A stretch of 44,437 nt of DNA from Stenotrophomonas sp. PS02298 (GTDB lineage: Bacteria > Pseudomonadota > Gammaproteobacteria > Xanthomonadales > Xanthomonadaceae): contig NZ_JASCOR010000018.1 in NCBI RefSeq assembly GCF_029959445.1, positions 1 to 44,437 of the forward strand, given 5' to 3'. Each line of letters starts with the position of its first letter. Within the stretch, counting starts at the first letter, position 1. This document shows positions 7,107 to 15,073 of this stretch, one piece after another. A model generated the notes under the pieces. That model did no database searches. It was given only the letters and a program-made list of their open reading frames with translations, and was not told the origin of the DNA. Both the position numbers and the translations under genes were made by a program.

Positions 7107-8540
7107 ATGCAGGTTTCATCGTTACCACTCTCTGCCACACCGCGGCTGGCGCTTGCGCTGCTGGCTACGGCACAGCTGATCATCGCCCTGGACGCCACCA
7201 TCATCTTCGTCGCCCTGCATGACATGGGGCGCGCACTGCAGATCAATGCGCAGCAGCTGCAATGGGTGGTCAGCGCCTACACCGTGGCCTTTGGTGGTTG
7301 CCTGTTGCTGGGTGGCCGCGCGGCCGATCTGCTCGGCAAGCGGCGTTTCTATCGAATTGGCATGGCCGTGTTCGCGTTGGCTTCGCTGGTTGGTGGTTTC
7401 AGCAGCAGCGCGTGGCTGCTGGTGGCGGCGCGCGCGGTGCAGGGCATCGGTGCGGCCTTGCTGTTCCCGGCCACCCTGGCCCTGATCAATACGCTGTATG
7501 CCGAAGGCGCGCCGCGCAACCGCGCGCTGGCGATCTGGAGCATGGCCAGTGCCGGTGGCCTTGCGTTGGGGACGCTGCTAGGAGGCGTGCTCACCCAGCA
7601 GTTCGGCTGGGCATCGGTGCTGCTGGTGATCGTGCCGATTGCCGGGGCCTGCGCAGTGCTGGGTGGCTATTGGTTGCCGTTGGACGGCCCGCGCGCGCGT
7701 GGTCGGTCGTTCGATCTCGCCGGCTGTTTCACGGTGACTGTCGGCGGCAGTCTGCTGGTCACCACCTTGGTGCAGGGGCCGGAATGGGGTTGGGCCGCAC
7801 CGATAACGCTGGCTTGCCTGCTGCTGTCGTTGTTGTTGCTGGCAGCCTTCGTGCTGATTGAACGGCGCAGTGCCGATCCGTTGATGCACTTCGCCTTGCT
7901 GCGGGTACCCGGGCTGCGCGCCGCGATGTGGCTGACCATGTTGTTCATGAGCAGCTTCGGCGTGCAGTACTACTTCCTGGCGCTGTACTACCAGGATGGC
8001 TATGGCTGGAGCCCGTTGCAGGCAGGTATGGCGTTCCTGCCGCCGACGCTGGTGTGCACCGTCGGCATCCGCATCGCCGAGCGCATGTTGGCGGTACGTT
8101 CGCCACGGCAGGTGCTGGCGTGGGGCTTGGCGGCGGGGGCATTGGGAATTGCTGGCGTTGCCTTTGCATTGCCGCACGGTGCTGGTTACTGGCCGCTGCT
8201 GCCGGGCATCGTGCTGCTCAGCCTGGGCCAGGGCATGACCTGGACGGCAATGTGGATCGTGGCCGGGCAGGGCGTTCCTGCCGCGCAGCAAGGCGTGGCT
8301 TCCGGCATGGCGGCCACTGCGCAGCAGATCGGCGGTGCCCTGGGCCTGGCTGTGCTGGTGATGCTGGCCAATGCGGCACGTGCAACCGCACCGGCTGACA
8401 GCGCGCAGGCGCTGCAGGGATTGGTCCATGCGCAATATGGTGCTGCGCTGTTCGCCGCACTCGGCGTGGTGGTTGCATTGCGCCTGCGGCCGGCGCCGCT
8501 AGACTGCAGCTCCGCCGACTGCTTGCCAAGCGACGCATGA
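7107..8540 (+). CDS. MFS multidrug transporter, DHA2-like (14 transmembrane segments)
   Basis: This inner-membrane proton-driven exporter has 477 residues of almost continuous hydrophobic segments, consistent with the 14-helix DHA2 family. Helix 1 contains the ALDATIIFVAL signature (Asp29), and the loop between helices 2 and 3 has the MFS motif GGRAADLLGKRR (residues 69-80). It starts at ATG 7107 next to the divergent LysR gene and its stop overlaps the next start (ATGA). Export of a drug or toxic metabolite is the family role; the substrate is unknown. Confidence 0.93.
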   Translation: MQVSSLPLSATPRLALALLATAQLIIALDATIIFVALHDMGRALQINAQQLQWVVSAYTVAFGGCLLLGGRAADLLGKRRFYRIGMAVFALASLVGGFSSSAWLLVAARAVQGIGAALLFPATLALINTLYAEGAPRNRALAIWSMASAGGLALGTLLGGVLTQQFGWASVLLVIVPIAGACAVLGGYWLPLDGPRARGRSFDLAGCFTVTVGGSLLVTTLVQGPEWGWAAPITLACLLLSLLLLAAFVLIERRSADPLMHFALLRVPGLRAAMWLTMLFMSSFGVQYYFLALYYQDGYGWSPLQAGMAFLPPTLVCTVGIRIAERMLAVRSPRQVLAWGLAAGALGIAGVAFALPHGAGYWPLLPGIVLLSLGQGMTWTAMWIVAGQGVPAAQQGVASGMAATAQQIGGALGLAVLVMLANAARATAPADSAQALQGLVHAQYGAALFAALGVVVALRLRPAPLDCSSADCLPSDA

Positions 8541-9223
8541 TTGAACTGTTGGATCTCCGCCAGACCCTGGACAGCTTCGCCAGCTGCAACGACGACGATG
8601 AGGTGTGGGCGCGCTACGGCTGGGTCCACGCCAGTGATGGGGGTGCGCTCGGTGCTTCGTTCTGGCTTCCGGCCAGCGAAGCGGAAGCGTTCGACGATGA
8701 TGAGTTGCCGACGGCGGCGCGTGCCTTGGGTCTTTCGAGTTTCCTGGAACCGGCGACCTTCGCCGATGTGCTCGATGTGCAGAAGCGCCAGCGTCCGCTG
8801 TCGACGCTGGAGGATTACGCAGCGGCACTGGATTATTACGCCGAGTACGATGCGTTCCTGCAGGTGCCGGGTATCGATGAGGCCTTGGGCGAGGCCGCGG
8901 AGGCCGAGCAGGAAGCCGCACGGGCGCTGGATGTCGGGCCCGGTATCTACGCCAGCTTCGATGTGGTGCTGGCGCAATGTCCTGCGCAGCATGTGAAGGA
9001 TGCAGCGCGGCAGGTGGCGGTGTTGTTGGCGGTATCGATTGGCGAGGCTTTGGCTGCTTGCCGCGATCTGCCGGTGTGTCTGGGTGAACAGCTGGACCGG
9101 AAGCGCTGCGCCGGAATTGTCGCGGCCTTCGATGCCTTCGGCGTGCCGTTGCAGGTGCGAGGCTACAAACCCTTCCCGTGGTCAGCAGCGCCGACGCCGA
9201 CGGTTGTTGTAGGAGCGGCGTAA
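8537..9223 (+). CDS. Acidic protein of unknown function coupled to the MFS exporter
   Basis: I do not recognise this 228-residue protein. It is acidic, has no signal peptide or membrane segment, and contains alternating Asp/Glu- and Ala-rich helices (for example around residues 115-135). It starts inside the stop codon of the transporter (ATGA overlap), so the two are almost certainly co-translated. The last codons (GTA GGA GCG GCG TAA) lie inside a GTAGGAGC repeat at 9209-9233, so the repeat supplies the C-terminal residues and the stop. Codon use is like the neighbours. It may be a cytosolic partner of the exporter, but this rests only on coupling. Confidence 0.85.
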   Translation: MIELLDLRQTLDSFASCNDDDEVWARYGWVHASDGGALGASFWLPASEAEAFDDDELPTAARALGLSSFLEPATFADVLDVQKRQRPLSTLEDYAAALDYYAEYDAFLQVPGIDEALGEAAEAEQEAARALDVGPGIYASFDVVLAQCPAQHVKDAARQVAVLLAVSIGEALAACRDLPVCLGEQLDRKRCAGIVAAFDAFGVPLQVRGYKPFPWSAAPTPTVVVGAA

Positions 9224-9502
9224 GCCGCGAAGCTGGCAATGCATGATGCGAGGCATTGCAGTTGCCGGAAGCTGCATCGGCTTCGCGGCTTACGCCGCTC
9301 CCAAAAAAGCGTCAGCACCTGTAGTGCCGAGCCATGCTCGGCAGGGGCTCTACAAACGCAACGTCCGAGGCGTCATCAGCTTCGCGGCTTACGCCGCTCC
9401 CACAGAAGCGTCAGCACCTGTAGTGCCGAGCCGTGCTCGGCAGGGGCTCTACAAACGCAACGTCCGAGACGCCATCAGCTTCGCGGCTTACGCCGCTCCT
9501 AC
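9209..9502. repeat. Repeat cluster with a 99-bp tandem unit between convergent genes
   Basis: A forward GTAGGAGCGGCGTAAGCCGC element (9209-9233) is followed by a 99-bp unit starting at 9280, repeated at 9379 and begun again at 9478-9502. Each unit carries an inverse GTAGGAGC element and a SMAG-like palindrome (9321-9343, 9420-9442). The flanking convergent genes end inside the first and last elements. The array makes an open frame on the plus strand because 99 is divisible by 3, but it has no gene-like features. Confidence 0.88.
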
Positions 9503-10326
9503 AACGCGCCGCGCGGTTCCTGCAGGGTGAGCAACATCGGCTGCAGGTTGCGGAATATCCGCTCCAGTCGCTCTGCCCAGGCCTGCTGCCCGGCCACATC
9601 TGCGATCAGGTCCTGGCGGATCTCCAGTTCCACATGCACCAGTCCGCGGCCTTCGCCATGCACCGGCACCGCATAGTCGCTGCTGCTGTTCACTGAGTAC
9701 GGCTGGTTGTCGCCGACCACCAGGTCGCCTTCCTCGCGCAAGGCCTGCAGCAGTGCATGCGCGAAGCGCGTGTCCTGGTGATACAGCACGCCTGCATGCC
9801 ATGGACGTTCCACGCCGGCCATCGCCCGGGTGAAACTGTGCATCATCACCAGCAGCGTTGGCATGGCCGCATCGCGGCGACGGTCCAGCTCGGCGTCGAT
9901 GCGTGCATGGTAGGGCGCGTGGATCGCATCAATGCGCTGCTGGCGTTGCTGCGGATCAAGACCGCGATTGCCGGGAACAGCCGTGCCGTCACTGACTTCA
10001 GGAATCAGCGTCGGCGACACCAGCGGCCGGTTGCAGTCGATCAACAGCCGCGAATAGGTCTGTTCGATGGCCCAGGCGTCCAGGCGCTCGGCCAGGGCGC
10101 GGGTGGTGCCGGCGATGCCGATGTCCCAGCCTATGTGGCGGTCCAGTTCGGCCTGCGGCAAGCCCAGGTCCTGCAGCGCCTGCGGCACGCGCTGGCCGGC
10201 ATGATCGGCCAGCAGCAGGAATGGTGAACCGCCGTGCGGGTTGTGCACGGTGTAAACCGCTGGATCATCGGCACCGAGCAGTTGGGCGACGCCTTGCAAG
10301 CCCGAGTCAGCCACGCGGACGCCCAT
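9499..10326 (-). CDS. N-formylglutamate amidohydrolase-family protein
   Basis: The 275-residue protein carries the family landmarks: DHAGQRVP (residues 41-48), GWDIG (66-70) and RLLIDCNRP (93-101). The named activity is hydrolysis of N-formylglutamate to glutamate and formate, but many family members outside histidine operons have no proven substrate, and there are no hut genes here. It is the last gene of a tight minus-strand operon, overlapping the Nudix gene by 20 bp. Its TAG stop lies within the GTAG of a repeat element (9478-9502). Confidence 0.88.
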   Translation of the reverse strand: MGVRVADSGLQGVAQLLGADDPAVYTVHNPHGGSPFLLLADHAGQRVPQALQDLGLPQAELDRHIGWDIGIAGTTRALAERLDAWAIEQTYSRLLIDCNRPLVSPTLIPEVSDGTAVPGNRGLDPQQRQQRIDAIHAPYHARIDAELDRRRDAAMPTLLVMMHSFTRAMAGVERPWHAGVLYHQDTRFAHALLQALREEGDLVVGDNQPYSVNSSSDYAVPVHGEGRGLVHVELEIRQDLIADVAGQQAWAERLERIFRNLQPMLLTLQEPRGAL

Positions 10327-10858
10327 CCAGATGGTGTTCGATCATCCACAGGCCGGCCCACAACTTCGCGTCCAGCTCATAGCCTTCACCCATCTTCTCG
10401 ACCAGCCAGGCTGCAGCGCGTTGGCGAGGGATGCTGTGCACGGTGATGTCTTCGCTGGCATCGCCGCCGCCGTCGCCGACCTTGCGCAGGCCGGTGGCAC
10501 GCACGAAGGCGATCTTCTCGCTGCTGGCGCCGGAGGACGTTGGGCCGATCATCAGCACTTCGGCCTGGTCGGCGGTCCAGCCGGTTTCCTCTTCCAGCTC
10601 GCGCACGGCTGAAACCTCGATGGATTCACCTGCATCGATATCGCCAACCAGCCCGGCCGGCATCTCGATGGTGCGCGCCTGCAGCGGCACGCGGAACTGC
10701 TCGACGAACAGCACTTCATCATCGGGGGTGACCGCGATGATGATCGCAGCCAGCCCGCCGGCATGGGTGCGCTCGCTGTACTCCCAGGTGCCGCGCACCA
10801 GCATGCGCTGGTATTTGCCTTCGTAGACGACGCGGGGTTCAGCAGTGTTCTGGCTCAT
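10307..10858 (-). CDS. Nudix hydrolase, ADP-ribose pyrophosphatase-like
   Basis: The 183-residue protein contains a complete Nudix box, GX5EX7REUXEEXGU, at residues 72-94 (ending RELEEETGW). The upstream FVEQFRVPLQ and EMPAGL motifs are typical of ADP-ribose/NDP-sugar pyrophosphatases, which give AMP and a sugar phosphate. The start at 10858 overlaps the stop of the exonuclease gene (ATGA), which fixes it over the longer open frame beginning at 10951. Substrate is inferred from family resemblance. Confidence 0.92.
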   Translation of the reverse strand: MSQNTAEPRVVYEGKYQRMLVRGTWEYSERTHAGGLAAIIIAVTPDDEVLFVEQFRVPLQARTIEMPAGLVGDIDAGESIEVSAVRELEEETGWTADQAEVLMIGPTSSGASSEKIAFVRATGLRKVGDGGGDASEDITVHSIPRQRAAAWLVEKMGEGYELDAKLWAGLWMIEHHLDGRPRG

Positions 10859-11793
10859 GCGAACTCGTTGGCTGGAGTGGAAGGGGATTGCAGGCCGGCC
10901 GCAGTCATCAGCCGGCGCCGGGTCATCGGGCCGAACCGAAGCGCCTCGCACAGCCCGCCGAGCATGTCGCCGTCGCCATTGGCGCGCACGAAGCCGCCAG
11001 CGGCGTTGTGCAGCGGTGCGTTCAAGGCAACCGTGGTCAGCTGGCGAAACAGGAGCGCCTGCTCGCGTTGCTCACGCAACCGCACCGCCATGGTGGCGGC
11101 ACCGCGCAGGCGCAGGAACGGCACTTCGTCGATGCGTTCGAGCAGGGCATCCATCGTGCCGAAGTGGGCCAGCAGCACCGCCGCCGATTTGGCGCCTATG
11201 CCGGAGACGCCGGGGATGTTGTCCACTGCATCGCCGCTCAACGCAAGGTAGTCGGCGACCTGGTGGGCGTGCACGCCTTGCCGTGCCTTCACCCCGTCCG
11301 CGCCCCAGCGCTGGTTGCGGGCGTAGTCCCATTGTTCGTCGTGTTCCAGCAGCAGCTGCGACAAGTCCTTGTCGGCCGAGACGATGACCCCGCGCAGGCG
11401 GCCGCGGCTGGCATGCAGGGCGCTGCCGATCAGGTCGTCAGCCTCGTATTCGCGGTCGGCCAGTACTTCCAGGTCCAAGGCGGCGCACAGCGCCTTGCAA
11501 TGGGCGAACTGGCGGCGCAGTTCCTCCGGGGCCGGATCACGGTTGGCCTTGTAGGCCGGATACAGCGCGTGGCGGAAACAGCTGTCCAGCGCTTCGTCGA
11601 AAGCCACCGCGATGTGCTGCGGGCGCTCGCGCTCCAGCAGGTCGAGCAGGAAGCGGGCAAAACCGTGAACTGCGTTCACCGGCCATCCCTGTGCATCCTG
11701 GAACTCGTCGGGGATCGAGTGCCAGGCGCGGAACACATACAAACTGGCGTCGATCAGGTAAAGCGGCTGCAGCGGGGTATTGGCAGCCGTCAC
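10855..11793 (-). CDS. 5'-3' exonuclease / flap endonuclease-like nuclease
   Basis: The 312-residue protein is a stand-alone relative of the 5'-nuclease domain of DNA polymerase I. Acidic metal-binding motifs are visible: LIDAS (residues 13-17), EADDLIGS (117-124), SADKDL (139-144) and SGDAVDNIPGV (186-196), followed by a helix-hairpin-helix segment GIGAKSAAVLL. I chose GTG 11793 as start because it overlaps the upstream stop as GTGA; the frame is open further upstream but runs through the nitroreductase gene. A role in removing 5' flaps or RNA primers is the family function. Confidence 0.92.
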   Translation of the reverse strand: MTAANTPLQPLYLIDASLYVFRAWHSIPDEFQDAQGWPVNAVHGFARFLLDLLERERPQHIAVAFDEALDSCFRHALYPAYKANRDPAPEELRRQFAHCKALCAALDLEVLADREYEADDLIGSALHASRGRLRGVIVSADKDLSQLLLEHDEQWDYARNQRWGADGVKARQGVHAHQVADYLALSGDAVDNIPGVSGIGAKSAAVLLAHFGTMDALLERIDEVPFLRLRGAATMAVRLREQREQALLFRQLTTVALNAPLHNAAGGFVRANGDGDMLGGLCEALRFGPMTRRRLMTAAGLQSPSTPANEFA

Positions 11794-12365
11794 GGCTGCC
11801 AGTCCTGCAGCAGCGCGGCCGGATCGGGGCGCTCGCGGTCGGGGACGGCGATCTTCGGGGTGCCGATATGGATGAAGCCGACGATCTGTTCGTTGCTGGC
11901 CAGGCCCAGATGGCGGGCGACTTCGGGGTCGCTGCTCATCCACGCGGTCAGCCACTGCGCGCCGAAGCCAACGCCCTGCGCGGCCTGCAGCAGCGCGAAG
12001 CAGGCGCAGCCGGCGGTGAGCAGCTGCTCCTGCATGGGCACCTTGGGGTTGTCCTGCAGGCGGGCGATCACGGTGATGATCAGCGGCGCATGCGAGAAGC
12101 GTTTGCGGTCCTTCTCGACCGCCGCGTCAGATGCATTGGGGTCGCGTTGGCGGCTGCGCTGGGCCAGGAACTCACCCAGGGCGTGGCGGGCGTCGCCCTG
12201 CAGGCGCAGGAAGCGGAACGGCACCATCTTGCCGTGATCCGGTACCCGGACGGCCGATTGCAGCATGCGCAGCTGCGTGGCGTGGTCCGGCGCTGGCTCG
12301 CCCAGTTGCAGGGAGGGCACCGAATGGCGCTGATCCAGCGCTTGCAGGAAGCAGTTGTCGGACAT
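11790..12365 (-). CDS. Nitroreductase-family protein
   Basis: The 191-residue protein has the short nitroreductase fold pattern: N-terminal RHSVP, a mid-region ARLQDNPKVPMQEQLLTAG with the conserved Q-L-TAG segment, and a C-terminal GFIHIGTP. Such FMN-dependent enzymes use NAD(P)H to reduce nitro or quinone compounds; it resembles the small YdjA-like subgroup. It is the first gene of a four-gene overlapping operon with an exonuclease, a Nudix hydrolase and an N-formylglutamate amidohydrolase-like protein. Its physiological substrate is not evident. Confidence 0.9.
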   Translation of the reverse strand: MSDNCFLQALDQRHSVPSLQLGEPAPDHATQLRMLQSAVRVPDHGKMVPFRFLRLQGDARHALGEFLAQRSRQRDPNASDAAVEKDRKRFSHAPLIITVIARLQDNPKVPMQEQLLTAGCACFALLQAAQGVGFGAQWLTAWMSSDPEVARHLGLASNEQIVGFIHIGTPKIAVPDRERPDPAALLQDWQP

Positions 12366-12392
12366 GGTTCACAGGGGCTGAGGTGGCCACTG

Positions 12393-12398
12393 ATTATA
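12393..12398 (-). promoter_or_regulatory. Candidate -10 element of the nitroreductase operon
   Basis: A perfect TATAAT reads on the minus strand 28 bp upstream of the nitroreductase start. The matching -35 position (around 12415-12422) is poor, so the promoter may be weak or activator-dependent. Confidence 0.4.
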
Positions 12399-12676
12399 GA
12401 CGCCGCCCATGTACCGGCCGTTTAGCGTAGATCAGGGTCGGTTTTGTGCGCTGTGTCGTGTGCCCTGAACGAGCTACGGGTCGCTAATAATCGCCGACAC
12501 GCTTAGCATTGCTGGTAATGCGGGGAAGGGCTCATGAGGTAGGAAGTGCGTACTGCATCACTGACCCTGTTCATCTTCTCCGCCTACCATGCGCGTGCGG
12601 ATTCAGGGGCCGCGTCTGCATTTCCTCAATCGTTTACAAGAAGATCAGCGCCTGTATGGGTGTGGAGCCTTTGCGC
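12399..12676. other. Divergent intergenic region before the DUF1631 gene
   Basis: About 280 bp separate the nitroreductase promoter element from the DUF1631 start. Apart from an AT-rich TAATAATC (12484-12491), which could be a -10, I see no gene, repeat or terminator. Confidence 0.5.
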
Positions 12677-14986
12677 ATGATGTCCAGTCCGCATCCCGCC
12701 GGTCAGCCCGGTCGCAACCAGAACCTGCTTGGCGTGGCCCGCGAGGCTGCCCTGCCTGTGCTGTCACAGGCTTTCGCCAAGGTGCTGGCGGGGTTTGACG
12801 ATGCCTTGTTCGACCGTGCGGAGACGGCGGGCTCGTCGCAGCTGGCATTCCTGGACGGCATGCGCGAGCTGCGCCGCCGTCGCGATGAGATCTCGCGCCG
12901 CTTCGACTCGCACCTTCAGCAGGCCTGGGCCGCGCTGGAAGCAGGCACCCCGCAGTCGGCGGAAACCGTACTGGCCGGGCAGAGCGATGGCGGTCTGAGC
13001 CTGGTGCCCGAGCATATTCTTGAGTCACGCTTGGCCGTGCGCAATTTTGCGACCGTGCTGCTGCGTGACTGGAAGCAGGTATTGCAGCGCATCGATCACC
13101 GCCTGGCCTGGGTGGCCGGGGTGGCGGCGCTGGATGCCGATACCAACCCGATCGGCCCGGAACACATTGGTGTTGCCGTGCACGAGGCGTTCTATACCTG
13201 CGACCTGGCCGCAGAAGTGCGGTTGGTGCTGTTCAAGCTGTGCGAGCGTGAGTTTGCGGCCGGTATCGGCAAGCTCTACCAGGCAGTAGACGAGCGACTG
13301 GCTCAGGCCGGTGCGGCCCCCGAGATCGCTGCACCACGTCGCTCCGCACCGCAGCGCACGCCTGCTGAACAGATGGAGCAGGCTGCACAGGAAGAAGAGG
13401 ACGGGTTTGACCCGGGTCACGCGCCGATGTGGGCGCGGCGCTTTTCCGAGCGTTGGAGCCAGCGCCGTGGCAGCATGGCCGGCCAGGCTGCCGCGCAGGC
13501 AGCGGCGGGCTTCGAGGCCGAACAGGCCTTCGGCAATCCACAGAACATGGTGCTGGAAGCACTGCACGAATTGCTGGCGCAGAGCCGGCAGACCCGTGAA
13601 GGTGCCTCAGCATCTTCAGCGGACGCGGGGCAAGCCGGCGCTAGCCATCAGCGTTCCTTGAACCAGCGCGAGATGATGTCGGTGTTGTCGCTGCTGCAGG
13701 CCACGCCCAGCGCAACCCTGCGCGCGGCGGTGGGCGAGGACGGTGAATCGCTGGCGCAGCGGCTCAAGAGTGAAGTGCTGTCCGGCGCGACGCGGCTGGG
13801 CGTTGATCCGCAGCAGACGCATCTGGACCCGCAGGACGAGGATGCGATCGACCTGGTCGGCATGCTGTTTGATGTGATGTTGGACGAGCGGGACCTTGAG
13901 GGCCGCTCGCGCGAGTTGATCGGCCGGCTGGTAGTTCCTTTCGTCAAGGTCGCCATGCTCGACCGGCGCATGTTCGTGCAGAAGACCCATCCCGCACGCA
14001 AGTTGCTCAATTCGCTGGCCGAGGCCTGCGAGGGCAATGCCGGTGAAAGCCAGGCCGAGCGCGCGCTGATGGGCAAGGTTGAGGAAATCATTGAACGGCT
14101 GACCGCCGAGTTCAACGAGAACCTGGCGATCTTCCTTACCCTGGAAGAAGAATTCCGCGACTTCCTCGCGCAGCACCGTCGTCGTGTTGAAATCACCGAA
14201 CGGCGTGCCGCGGAAACCCAGCGCGGCCAGGAAAAGCTCGAGGTTGCACGTAATCGTGCCAGCGCCGAGCTGGACAAGCGTGTCGCCGATACCAGCCTGC
14301 CCAAGGCCATCGAAGACTTCCTTCGCCAGCCCTGGAACCACCATCTCACCCTTACCCTGCTGCGCGAAGGTGACGAAGGCGAGGGCGTGACCGAAGCCTT
14401 GAAGCTGGCAGACGACGTGCTGGAGGAAGTGGCCGAGGCGCGCCGTCATATCGTTGGCAAGCCGTGGTTGCAGTCCTGCCAGCCGGGTCTGCGCAAGGTG
14501 TTTGCCAGTGTCGGCCTGCATGGCGACGGCGGCACCACGGCCATCGATGCCTTGCATGACACCTTGCAGTCCGTCGCCGAGCTGCGCCCGGAGCTCGAGC
14601 GTGCGTTGCCGGAGCTGCCACCGGTTGCCCTGCCCACGCCACCAGCGCCGGAAACGCCGGCCATCGAGTTTGGCAGTGCGACCAAGGCCGAAGATTTTGA
14701 CGACACCGATGCCGAGCGTTTCCGGCGAATGGAGATTGGTACCTGGCTGGATTTCATCGACAAGGACGGCAAGATGCAGGCCGGCAAGTTGTCGTGGGTG
14801 AGCCCGATCTCCTCGCGACTGCTGTTCGTCAACCGTCGCGGCATCCGCTTCTGCGTGGCCTCGCCGGAAGAGCTGGCGGTGATGGTGCGCCTGGAACGGC
14901 TGCGTCCGCATGTGGATGACGGCGCCTTCGACAGCGCCATGCAAGGCGTGATCGACCGCCTTGAGCCGCAGGGCGCGGCGCACTGA
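12677..14986 (+). CDS. DUF1631 family protein
   Basis: This 769-residue cytoplasmic protein resembles the gammaproteobacterial DUF1631 family, which has no established biochemical function. It is mostly helical and charged, with predicted coiled segments around residues 480-540, and ends in a beta-rich domain (about 670-760, beginning RFRRMEIGTWLDF) typical of the family. I chose ATG 12677 because GGAG lies 9 nt upstream; ATG 12680 is equally possible, and the frame stays open upstream to 12509 without ribosome-binding signals. It is flanked by a divergent operon and by pntAA 87 bp downstream on the same strand. Confidence 0.88.
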   Translation: MMSSPHPAGQPGRNQNLLGVAREAALPVLSQAFAKVLAGFDDALFDRAETAGSSQLAFLDGMRELRRRRDEISRRFDSHLQQAWAALEAGTPQSAETVLAGQSDGGLSLVPEHILESRLAVRNFATVLLRDWKQVLQRIDHRLAWVAGVAALDADTNPIGPEHIGVAVHEAFYTCDLAAEVRLVLFKLCEREFAAGIGKLYQAVDERLAQAGAAPEIAAPRRSAPQRTPAEQMEQAAQEEEDGFDPGHAPMWARRFSERWSQRRGSMAGQAAAQAAAGFEAEQAFGNPQNMVLEALHELLAQSRQTREGASASSADAGQAGASHQRSLNQREMMSVLSLLQATPSATLRAAVGEDGESLAQRLKSEVLSGATRLGVDPQQTHLDPQDEDAIDLVGMLFDVMLDERDLEGRSRELIGRLVVPFVKVAMLDRRMFVQKTHPARKLLNSLAEACEGNAGESQAERALMGKVEEIIERLTAEFNENLAIFLTLEEEFRDFLAQHRRRVEITERRAAETQRGQEKLEVARNRASAELDKRVADTSLPKAIEDFLRQPWNHHLTLTLLREGDEGEGVTEALKLADDVLEEVAEARRHIVGKPWLQSCQPGLRKVFASVGLHGDGGTTAIDALHDTLQSVAELRPELERALPELPPVALPTPPAPETPAIEFGSATKAEDFDDTDAERFRRMEIGTWLDFIDKDGKMQAGKLSWVSPISSRLLFVNRRGIRFCVASPEELAVMVRLERLRPHVDDGAFDSAMQGVIDRLEPQGAAH

Positions 14987-15073
14987 CCGCAGACCGGCAG
15001 GCCAGGGCCTGCCGCACAGGGCATCGGCTTTGCTACGATCCGGCGGTTGATCCGCTGCGCATCGAGGACTGGA

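Noticed and set aside
9209..9502. CRISPR array
   Set aside because: Repeats are palindromic extragenic elements with similar, non-unique spacers and no cas genes.
9239..9676. Plus-strand open frame of 145 codons with an internal 33-residue repeat
   Set aside because: The repeat comes from the 99-bp tandem extragenic element, and the 3' half is antisense to the N-formylglutamate amidohydrolase-like gene.
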